From NCBI GenBank assembly GCA_964358085.1, contig CAYHNU010000022.1:1-11124 (forward strand): a DNA stretch of 11,124 nucleotides. Reading direction: 5' to 3'. Under the pieces are notes generated by a model that ran no database searches, was not told the origin of the DNA, and saw nothing but the letters and a program-made list of their open reading frames with translations. The position numbers and the translations under genes were made by a program. Position 1 is the first letter of the stretch. Each line of letters starts with the position of its first letter. Below are positions 6,930 through 11,124 of the stretch, one piece after another. The DNA is from GWC2-45-19 sp964358085. Lineage in GTDB: Bacteria; Patescibacteriota; Microgenomatia; CAZETR01; Amesbacteraceae.

Positions 6930-7565
6930 CGATTGCACAAACTCCCGGTAGGTCGTGCCCCGCATCATCCCCAATATCTCCCCCGGTTTCACCCAAAGCA
7001 CCTCCTCCAAGCCCAGGTACTTGCGGAAGCTAGAATATGGATACTCTTCCGGCTTCGACCCCATCACCGTTTCTACCAGACCATACTTTCTTTTAACCAC
7101 ATTCATGGGGTTTAAATGAATATACCGCGACAAGTTAATCAACTGCTCTTCGCTAATTATCACCACCGCCTTGTAAATTCCCTCAAACAGCACCCCTTTT
7201 CGCTCATACTTCCGGTTGAAATACATCGAATAATTAGTGCACACTCGCCGCATCAATTTGGTTATTCCGTCCCTACTCTTCTGCTTCACCAGCAAGTGAA
7301 AGTGATTTGGCATCAGGCAATATGCTAAAAGAATCACCTCACCGTCCAAACTCATCTGCTGCTTATGAGTCAAAATTGACGGCCGATCTTTCTTAAATCC
7401 CTTCCGCACCTCCCCCGAATACGGCTCCAGATATCTTTTTAAAGTGTACAGAAAAGTCTTATAATCCTGCTCATCGCCAAAAATCTCCCGTCCCTCTATC
7501 CCCCGATTATATATGTGGTAGTACCCCCCCTCTACGTATTTCTTGATCCTATTTTTTGCAGGCAT
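6894..7565 (-). CDS. Y1/HUH single-strand transposase, REP-associated (RAYT-like) family
   Basis: The 223-residue protein has the Y1_Tnp layout: an N-terminal HIYNRGIEGREIF strand, the HUH motif in MPNHFHLLV (H88, H90), the segment LMRRVCTNYSMYFNRKYERKGVLFEGIYK, and SRYIHLNPMNVV whose Y148 is the likely nucleophile by its spacing from the HUH motif. Such enzymes cut and join single-stranded DNA at short hairpins. Length and motifs look complete, so it may be active. The ATG at 7565 immediately abuts a tandem repeat with a GGGTC-G-GACCC palindrome, the kind of sequence these enzymes recognise. No matching repeat is visible beyond its 3' end, so the element boundary there is unclear. Its stop lies inside the SAM-TM gene, which it may have interrupted. 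Confidence 0.88.
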   Translation of the reverse strand: MPAKNRIKKYVEGGYYHIYNRGIEGREIFGDEQDYKTFLYTLKRYLEPYSGEVRKGFKKDRPSILTHKQQMSLDGEVILLAYCLMPNHFHLLVKQKSRDGITKLMRRVCTNYSMYFNRKYERKGVLFEGIYKAVVIISEEQLINLSRYIHLNPMNVVKRKYGLVETVMGSKPEEYPYSSFRKYLGLEEVLWVKPGEILGMMRGTTYREFVQSSGKDVGDAGID

Positions 7566-7604
7566 CGCTTAGAGTCGGACCCTATACGCTTAGGGTCGGA
7601 CCCC
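7566..7604. repeat. Tandem 17-nt repeat with REP-like hairpin at the transposase 5' end
   Basis: CGCTTAG(A/G)GTCGGACCC occurs at 7566-7582 and 7587-7603. The two copies can fold together: GACCCTA (7578-7584) pairs with TAGGGTC (7591-7597) around a 6-nt loop, and GAGTC/GACCC extends the stem past a G/G mismatch. The second copy also holds the odd palindrome GGGTC-G-GACCC. Position and shape fit a substrate or end of the adjacent Y1 transposase. Confidence 0.6.
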
Positions 7605-7619
7605 AATCATTGTGTCCTC

Positions 7620-7648
7620 TTGACGCCAGCGTGTCAATACCCTTTAAT
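7620..7648 (+). promoter_or_regulatory. Promoter of the Wzy/WaaL-TPR gene, leaderless geometry
   Basis: TTGACG (7620-7625), exactly 17 nt, then TTTAAT (7643-7648), each 5 of 6 to consensus. Six bases later comes the ATG at 7655, so the transcript probably starts at the start codon. No SD is present. Confidence 0.65.
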
Positions 7649-7654
7649 AAATAT

Positions 7655-9631
7655 ATGAAACTGGCCACGTCTCTTCACAAAATCGGTTTCATCCTCACCA
7701 CCGCCGGGGCTTTTCTTCTTCCCCTCTTTTTTCTTCCTCTCACTTCAGAATTTTACGATTTTAACAAGCAGGCCCTAGTTATCTTTTTGGCCCTAACCAG
7801 CCTACTTATTCTTACCGCTTCTTTTGTAGCAGAACGCCAAGTCACTCTCACTTTTTCCCCCTTCGGCCTGCCTATCTTAGCCATTCTTGTCTCTCTGGTT
7901 CTCTCCACCGTCTTAAAATCCCCTCATCGTCTGGACGCACTCATTGATCCCCTTCAAACCGGTACCTACTTGGGGCTGACTGTTATCTTCTTCTGTGCTA
8001 TCAATTTTATTCGCACCAGAAGTCAGCTCGATATTTTTTCCACATCCCTCACTCTCTCTGCAGGTCTCTTAGGTCTCATCACTATCCTCTGGACCTCCGG
8101 CCTGGCCCCCAAACTTCTTTCTCCACTACTCACCACTCACTACTTATTCCTTAATTCCCCACTTTGGTCTCCCACCGGTTCCCCTCTGGCTACCTTATCT
8201 TTATTTTTTGCCTTTATCCCTTTTCTAATCTTTCAGCTTTTGCACGAAAAAACCCTCCATTTAAAATCGTTTCTCTTGGCCGTCAGCCTCGCTCTCATTC
8301 TCGTCGCCTCCAGCCTCATCTCCTACCGTCTCTTCCTCTCCCCCGATGTCTCTTCCCGCCCACTTTTTCTCCCCCACCGTTTCAGCTGGGCTATTGCTTT
8401 AGAGGCCCTCAAAGTTTCCCCTTTTTTAGGTACCGGCCCAGGATCATACTCGGCCGATTTCACCCAATTCCGCCCTATCACCTATAACCTTACTCCCAAC
8501 TGGTCCATCCGTTTCACCACTGCCGGCAACTATTTCCTGCATATTTTTGCCACTCTTGGCATCTTAGGCACCCTGGCGTACCTCTGGCTCACCTATCGGG
8601 TAGTTCTGGTTTTCAAAAAGTCCTCCAACTTTCACCTTATCCCCATCCTGGTCGTTTTCGCCACCCAACTTTTTCTTCCCGCCTATTTTATCCAAATCGC
8701 CTTTCTTTTCCTTTTCCTCATTCTAGCCGTCTCCTCCCTCAAACTCTCCGGTTCCTCTCTCGTCCAAGAATCTACCATCGACATTGTAGCCGCTAACTCC
8801 AAATCATCGTTTTTACCCATTATTTCCCTGATTTTAGCCGTTGCCGTCGTTTTTCCCGCAGGCTATTTCTTTGCCCGCTTATATCAAGCCGAAGCCTTGT
8901 TTCAAAAAGCCTTGGCCGCTGCCGCCAAAAACGACGGCAAAACCACTTATGACACACTTATCAAAGTCATTTCCACCAACCCTTCCCGCGACACCTACCG
9001 GACAGTTTATTCTCAAACCAATCTTCTATTAGCCAATGCTTTAGCTTCCCAAAAAGATCTCACCGACGCCGATAGAAACACCGTCACTCAACTGGTACAA
9101 CAAGCCATCCGCGAGGCCAAAAATGCCGTGGTCCTCAACCCTACCAAAGTTTCCAATTTGGAAAACTTAGCCGGTGTTTATAGAAACCTCCTCAATTTTG
9201 CTCAAGGCGCGGATGTCTGGGCCATCGCTTCCTATCAGCAAGCCATTGTCCTCGATCCTGTCAACCCCAATCTGCGCATCACTCTCGGCGGAGTTTATTT
9301 TGCCCAAAAGAATTTGGACGAAGCTATTCGCCTTTTCCAACAGGCCGTCGACCTTAAACCCGACTTAGCAAACGCTCATTATAATTTGGCCACCAGCTAT
9401 CGCGAAAAAGGCGAATATCCCAAAGCAATCTCCTCTATGGAAATCGTTCTCACTCTTTTGGACAAATCATCTGCCGATTACACCAAGGCTAGTCAAGAAT
9501 TGGCCGATCTAAACGCCACTCCAGCCACTCCGGCCGCTTCCCAACTTACCCGGCCAGAGCCATTACCAACTCTCAAAATTAATCCTCCTCTCAAACTAGA
9601 CGAATCCGCCTCCCCCGCCGCCCAACCCTAA
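7655..9631 (+). CDS. O-antigen ligase/polymerase-like (Wzy_C) membrane protein with C-terminal TPR domain
   Basis: With the leaderless ATG at 7655 the product has 658 residues; an upstream extension of the frame runs through the transposase repeats and is rejected. There are about ten or eleven hydrophobic helices between residues 10 and 407, with a loop LGTGPGSYSADFTQF (258-272) and an N-x-x-L-H-x-x-x-x-x-GILG stretch (292-305) as in the Wzy_C family of O-antigen polymerases, WaaL ligases and protein O-oligosaccharyltransferases. The C-terminal part has TPR units (about 500-600, e.g. AIRLFQQAVDLKPDLANAHYNLATSY) and a proline-rich tail. These enzymes move lipid-linked glycans to acceptors at the outer face of the membrane. 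In an organism that may lack LPS the acceptor would be a surface polymer or protein; this is inference. The coding strand is unusually rich in pyrimidines. Confidence 0.8.
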   Translation: MKLATSLHKIGFILTTAGAFLLPLFFLPLTSEFYDFNKQALVIFLALTSLLILTASFVAERQVTLTFSPFGLPILAILVSLVLSTVLKSPHRLDALIDPLQTGTYLGLTVIFFCAINFIRTRSQLDIFSTSLTLSAGLLGLITILWTSGLAPKLLSPLLTTHYLFLNSPLWSPTGSPLATLSLFFAFIPFLIFQLLHEKTLHLKSFLLAVSLALILVASSLISYRLFLSPDVSSRPLFLPHRFSWAIALEALKVSPFLGTGPGSYSADFTQFRPITYNLTPNWSIRFTTAGNYFLHIFATLGILGTLAYLWLTYRVVLVFKKSSNFHLIPILVVFATQLFLPAYFIQIAFLFLFLILAVSSLKLSGSSLVQESTIDIVAANSKSSFLPIISLILAVAVVFPAGYFFARLYQAEALFQKALAAAAKNDGKTTYDTLIKVISTNPSRDTYRTVYSQTNLLLANALASQKDLTDADRNTVTQLVQQAIREAKNAVVLNPTKVSNLENLAGVYRNLLNFAQGADVWAIASYQQAIVLDPVNPNLRITLGGVYFAQKNLDEAIRLFQQAVDLKPDLANAHYNLATSYREKGEYPKAISSMEIVLTLLDKSSADYTKASQELADLNATPATPAASQLTRPEPLPTLKINPPLKLDESASPAAQP

Positions 9632-9640
9632 TGCTAAAAT
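9632..9640 (+). promoter_or_regulatory. Candidate extended -10 of tRNA-Ala(CGC)
   Basis: TGC-TAAAAT, an extended -10 (TGn plus hexamer), lies 10 nt before the tRNA, directly after the stop of the preceding gene. No -35 is visible; read-through from upstream could also supply the tRNA. Confidence 0.35.
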
Positions 9641-9650
9641 ATCTTCACCT

Positions 9651-9721
9651 GGGCCGTTAGCATAGTGGTCGTGCGACCCGCTCGCAGCGGGTATACGGGG
9701 GTTCGATTCCCCCACGGTCCA
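9651..9721 (+). tRNA. tRNA-Ala (anticodon CGC)
   Basis: A full cloverleaf of 71 nt can be folded. The acceptor stem GGGCCGT/ACGGTCC contains the G3:U70 wobble that identifies alanine tRNA. The D stem is GCAT/GTGC, the anticodon stem ACCCG/CGGGT with loop CTCGCAG (anticodon 9683-9685, decoding GCG), and the T arm GGGGG-TTCGATT-CCCCC. The discriminator is A73. CCA is not encoded and must be added by the nucleotidyltransferase. Confidence 0.95.
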
Positions 9722-9795
9722 CTTCTTCGCTCTTTGAGCTTCGAAGTGCGCAGCACTTCACTAAAAATAAAATCGAAGAAGTGCTCTTCGAAGCT
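9720..9795. repeat. Mosaic of inverted repeats between tRNA-Ala(CGC) and the GIY-YIG gene
   Basis: Three nested pairings are exact: CACTTCTTCG (9720-9729) with CGAAGAAGTG (9774-9783); AGCTTCGAAG (9737-9746) with CTTCGAAGCT (9786-9795); and a local hairpin GAAGTGC-GCA-GCACTTC (9743-9759). The outermost arm includes the last bases of the tRNA. The stretch could end tRNA transcription, or be a small repeat travelling with the GIY-YIG gene. Confidence 0.6.
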
Positions 9796-9810
9796 TTAGC
9801 GTAGTAGAGC

Positions 9811-9816
9811 TATACT
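9811..9816 (+). promoter_or_regulatory. -10 box of the GIY-YIG gene, leaderless geometry
   Basis: TATACT is followed by six bases and then the GTG at 9823, the same spacing as for leuS and the Wzy-like gene. The -35 region falls in the inverted-repeat arm and is poor. Confidence 0.4.
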
Positions 9817-9822
9817 AATCTT

Positions 9823-10059
9823 GTGTTCTACGTTTATATCCTCCAACTGAAAGATCATTCATATTACGTCGGTTACTCGGAAAATCTTAAGACTCGCATT
9901 ATGGAACATAACCGAGGAATGGTTAAAACAACAAAAAATAAGGGCCCATTAGAACTTGTATTCTATTCAGCTTTTAAATCCAAGTTGAAAGCGGTCAAGT
10001 TTGAAAGATATCTCAAAGAAGGATCCGGTTTTGCTTTCAGAAACAAACGACTCGTCTAG
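9823..10059 (+). CDS. GIY-YIG nuclease domain protein (small UvrC-N-like endonuclease)
   Basis: This stand-alone GIY-YIG domain of 78 residues starts at GTG. The family features are visible: FYVYIL (the GIY strand), SYYVGYSENLKTRIMEHNRG (the YIG strand, then the catalytic Arg of KTRI and the EHN histidine), and KFERYLKEG with the metal-binding Glu. This length is normal for the widespread single-domain group whose cellular role is not known; such genes are very numerous in uncultured bacteria and often sit beside RNA genes. Here it lies between two alanine tRNA genes and is preceded by inverted repeats, which hints at a mobile cassette. An independent repair or restriction role cannot be excluded. 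Confidence 0.88.
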   Translation: MFYVYILQLKDHSYYVGYSENLKTRIMEHNRGMVKTTKNKGPLELVFYSAFKSKLKAVKFERYLKEGSGFAFRNKRLV

Positions 10060-10089
10060 CTCGATCTGGAATCGCTGGCTGATCTAATT

Positions 10090-10095
10090 TATAAT
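10090..10095 (+). promoter_or_regulatory. -10 box of tRNA-Ala(GGC)
   Basis: A perfect TATAAT lies 9 nt before the first base of the tRNA. At 17 nt upstream the sequence TGGAAT (10067-10072) is a weak -35. Confidence 0.5.
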
Positions 10096-10104
10096 CAACT
10101 TCGC

Positions 10105-10175
10105 GGGCCCGTGGTATAGCGGTAACACATCACTATGGCATAGTGAGGTCAGGGGTTCAATTCCCCTCGGGTCCA
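10105..10175 (+). tRNA. tRNA-Ala (anticodon GGC)
   Basis: A 71-nt cloverleaf with acceptor stem GGGCCCG/CGGGTCC, again with G3:U70, marks an alanine tRNA. The anticodon stem is TCACT/AGTGA with loop ATGGCAT (anticodon 10137-10139, decoding GCC and GCU). The T arm is AGGGG-TTCAATT-CCCCT. The D stem GTAT/ACAC has one A/C mismatch. The discriminator is A73 and CCA is not encoded. Its last 16 bases plus the next C are repeated 169 bp downstream. Confidence 0.95.
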
Positions 10176-10176
10176 C
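10160..10176 (+). repeat. 17-nt direct repeat, copy 1 (tRNA-Ala 3' end)
   Basis: ATTCCCCTCGGGTCCAC covers the 3' part of the T arm, the acceptor 3' strand, A73 and one more base. It is identical to 10329-10345. Confidence 0.85.
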
Positions 10177-10180
10177 AAAC

Positions 10181-10211
10181 AAATTCCAGATCAAAAGATC
10201 TGGAATTTTTT
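10181..10211 (+). terminator. Rho-independent terminator of tRNA-Ala(GGC)
   Basis: A perfect 12-bp stem AAATTCCAGATC/GATCTGGAATTT with an AAAA loop is followed by further T residues (10209-10211). It starts 5 nt after the tRNA. Confidence 0.85.
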
Positions 10212-10346
10212 GTAGAGGGAAATTGTTCAATAGCGCGCCCCGCGACTTGCGAAAGCGGAACCCGCCACTGCGGGTGAGCATTGAGCAACAAAGCGCGGCA
10301 AGATATATGAAATTCGAAAGAATTTCATATTCCCCTCGGGTCCACC
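10212..10346. other. Structured noncoding segment between tRNA-Ala(GGC) and the terminator pair
   Basis: No credible gene is present. The segment holds TTGTTCAAT (10223-10231) paired to ATTGAGCAA (10280-10288) with one wobble, a hairpin ACCCGC-CACT-GCGGGT (10260-10275), and an 11-bp stem ATATGAAATTC/GAATTTCATAT with a GAAA tetraloop (10305-10330). It ends with the tRNA 3'-end copy. It could be a small RNA, a repeat element or an integration remnant. Confidence 0.5.
10329..10345 (+). repeat. 17-nt direct repeat, copy 2 (tRNA 3' fragment, att-like)
   Basis: An exact copy of the tRNA-Ala(GGC) 3' end without any tRNA body before it. It follows directly on a hairpin whose 3' arm shares its first two bases. 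It fits a scar or attachment site of an element that inserts at tRNA 3' ends, or a degenerate tRNA. Confidence 0.7.
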
Positions 10347-10384
10347 AAAAAAGGCGCCGCAAGCAATCTTGGCGCCTCTTTTTT
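10347..10384 (-). terminator. Terminator of the zinc-ribbon gene, possibly bidirectional
   Basis: Arms AGGCGCC and GGCGCCT enclose a 12-nt loop, with A6 on the left and T6 on the right. Read on the minus strand the stem is followed at once by a T run, so it ends the zinc-ribbon transcript. Read on the plus strand it can stop read-through from the tRNA side. Confidence 0.8.
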
Positions 10385-10398
10385 GTCCAAAACCCTTT

Positions 10399-10680
10399 TT
10401 AATTGGTTCTGGAAGCTTTAAAGCAATCCCGGCATAGCACCGGTTTGTCACCTCTGGGTTCAAAAGGAACAGTATCTTGCTTACCGCATTTGCTGCAGGT
10501 AATAGGATAGTCCTGTCTTTGTCCTTGAGAGGCTGCTTTTTTAGCTTGACGGCAATCCGGACAACGCATTGGAGGGTTGGTAAAACCTTTGTCTTGGTAA
10601 AACTGTTGCTCCCCTGCCGTCCATGTGAACTGCTTTCCGCAATCTTTGCACGTCAAAGTCTGGTCTTGTAAATTAGCCAT
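10399..10680 (-). CDS. Double zinc-ribbon protein (zf-trcl-like plus CxxC-x17-CxxC)
   Basis: This 93-residue basic protein has two four-cysteine zinc sites: C11/C14 with C40/C43, in the context LTCKDCGKQF...EQQFYQDKGFTNPPMRCPDCR, which resembles the probable zinc-ribbon family (zf-trcl); and C62/C65 with C83/C86, exactly the CxxC-x17-CxxC pattern. The family is common in uncultured bacteria and its function is not established; nucleic-acid or ribosome binding is a guess from the fold. The gene is monocistronic by its own promoter and terminator. GGAGG is 18 nt or more upstream of the ATG, too far for standard initiation, and no start codon lies between them in frame, so the ATG at 10680 is kept. 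The leader may fold to control access to that GGAGG. Confidence 0.88.
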   Translation of the reverse strand: MANLQDQTLTCKDCGKQFTWTAGEQQFYQDKGFTNPPMRCPDCRQAKKAASQGQRQDYPITCSKCGKQDTVPFEPRGDKPVLCRDCFKASRTN

Positions 10681-10762
10681 TTTATTGTTTAGTGTTCACC
10701 TCCTCCGAGATTCCTATAAGTCGTACTTCTCCGAAAAGGAGGGTCTACGAGAATTAGGACTG
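10681..10762 (-). promoter_or_regulatory. Structured 5' leader of the zinc-ribbon mRNA
   Basis: The leader of about 80 nt contains a small hairpin (CTCC-N5-GGAG, 10729-10741) and a GGAGGAGGTG stretch (10706-10697). The CCCTCC at 10743-10738 could pair with either its neighbour or the GGAGG, giving two exclusive folds. No known riboswitch is recognised. Confidence 0.4.
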
Positions 10763-10767
10763 CCCCC

Positions 10768-10776
10768 ATTATATCA
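10768..10776 (-). promoter_or_regulatory. Extended -10 promoter of the zinc-ribbon gene
   Basis: On the minus strand TGA-TATAAT (10776-10768) is a perfect extended -10 box, located right behind the M23 stop codon. TTGACT further upstream (10793-10788) is only 14 nt away from the -10, so recognition may rely on the extended element. Confidence 0.6.
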
Positions 10777-11124
10777 CTATCGCAAATAGTCAAGAGGATT
10801 AACAGCCACTCCTCCCCGCCGGATTTCAAAATGTAAGTGCGGCCCCGTGCTTCTCCCGGTCGACCCTTCCGCTCCAATTTGATCTCCTCGCTTAACTGTC
10901 TGCCCGGCTGTCACATAAATCTTGGACATATGCCCGTACAGAGTCACAAAGCCGTTGCCATGATCAATCATTACCCGGTTTCCGTAGCCTTGATTATCCG
11001 GCCACCCAGCCACAAATACCTTCCCCGCGTCCGCTGCCAATACCGGCGTCCCCATAGCTGTAGCAATATCTAGTCCCTTGTGATACCACACAAATCTCTG
11101 GGTAATCACCCCTCCGATCGGCCA
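10777..11124 (-). CDS. M23 family metallopeptidase (LytM/peptidoglycan endopeptidase), N-terminus beyond window
   Basis: 115 codons are visible and the frame stays open to the right edge, where it reads WPIGGVITQRF, the usual entry to the domain. The zinc site is complete: HKGLD (HxxxD), YGH and PHLHFE (HxH). The tail GVAVNPLDYL is the normal end of the domain. Such enzymes cut peptide cross-links of peptidoglycan in cell-wall growth or division; a nucleophile-less regulator role is unlikely because all metal ligands are present. N-terminal signal, coiled-coil or LysM parts must lie outside the window. The zinc-ribbon gene follows on the same strand but from its own promoter. Confidence 0.95.
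   Translation of the reverse strand, partial: WPIGGVITQRFVWYHKGLDIATAMGTPVLAADAGKVFVAGWPDNQGYGNRVMIDHGNGFVTLYGHMSKIYVTAGQTVKRGDQIGAEGSTGRSTGPHLHFEIRRGGVAVNPLDYLR

Larger units (their letters stand above)
6894..7604. mobile_element. Probable RAYT/IS200-type element (transposase plus hairpin repeats)
   Basis: The unit consists of the Y1 transposase and the tandem GTCGGACCC repeats at its 5' side. Only the right side can be placed from repeat structure; the left limit is set at the transposase stop because no hairpin or duplication was found beyond it. It lies between a gene with an odd C-terminus and an intact promoter for the next gene. Confidence 0.45.

Noticed and set aside
7566..7604. Start of a CRISPR array
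   Set aside because: Only two short copies with a 4-nt gap, no spacer-sized interval and no cas gene; it fits a transposase-associated hairpin.
7556..7654. Upstream extension of the Wzy-like protein (33 more residues)
   Set aside because: The extension is encoded by the transposase 5' end and its tandem repeats, and a promoter with good -35 and -10 lies between it and the ATG at 7655.
10084..10362. Minus-strand open frame of 92 residues covering tRNA-Ala(GGC), with a 'VDPRGIEPLTS' string
   Set aside because: That string is simply the reverse complement of the tRNA T arm and acceptor, a well-known source of false gene calls.
10227..10463. Minus-strand open frame running from the zinc-ribbon gene through its terminator
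   Set aside because: It crosses the terminator hairpin, overlaps a better supported gene and resembles no protein.
10681..10700. Mini-ORF GTG AAC ACT AAA CAA TAA as a leader peptide before the zinc-ribbon gene
   Set aside because: The GGAGG ends only 2 nt before the GTG, too close for initiation, and the peptide would have five residues with no regulatory codon pattern.

Overview
The window looks like chromosome of a Candidate Phyla Radiation (Patescibacteria) bacterium, most likely Microgenomates. This is inference from protein style and layout; there is no rRNA to prove it. Pointers are LamG modules with the 'KFDExxGxTAxDxSGNGxxG' signature, an extended competence operon behind a compact LeuRS, tRNAs without an encoded CCA, leaderless-looking promoters, and short palindromes inserted inside coding sequence, one of them reading LPAGRQA.

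Layout. At the left edge (2-1765, +) is the C-terminal part of a LamG-repeat surface protein. It converges, with a 9-bp overlap, on a minus-strand operon spanning 6129 down to 1757: leuS (leucyl-tRNA synthetase), comEA (SLBB plus helix-hairpin-helix DNA receptor), comEC channel domain, and a separately encoded ComEC-type metallo-beta-lactamase domain. Every junction in this operon overlaps (8, 7 and about 82 bp). The last junction splits what is one protein in most bacteria.

A 293-bp divergent promoter region (6130-6422) separates leuS from a small plus-strand gene with a recombinase-type SAM-like domain and a membrane helix (6423-6929). Its end overlaps tail to tail with a minus-strand Y1/HUH (RAYT-like) transposase (6894-7565), whose 5' end abuts a tandem GTCGGACCC repeat. 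From a clear promoter at 7620-7648 starts a 658-residue Wzy/WaaL-like membrane protein with C-terminal TPRs (7655-9631, +).

The right part is an RNA-rich stretch: tRNA-Ala(CGC), a mosaic of inverted repeats, a 78-residue GIY-YIG nuclease gene, tRNA-Ala(GGC) with a strong terminator, then a structured noncoding segment ending in an exact 17-nt copy of that tRNA's 3' end. It closes with a minus-strand double zinc-ribbon protein that has its own promoter, leader and terminator, and the C-terminal catalytic part of an M23 endopeptidase cut by the window edge.

How the genes work together. comEA, comEC and the lactamase-like protein should form the inner-membrane DNA uptake apparatus. The LamG protein, Wzy-like protein and M23 peptidase are envelope functions. 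The Y1 transposase, the GIY-YIG gene, the tRNA 3' duplication and the intragenic palindromes are signs of small mobile or repeat elements. I see no CRISPR array, phage module or complete new defence system. The most unusual content is the set of palindromic insertions inside genes, the overlapping comEC split and the tRNA 3'-end duplication.
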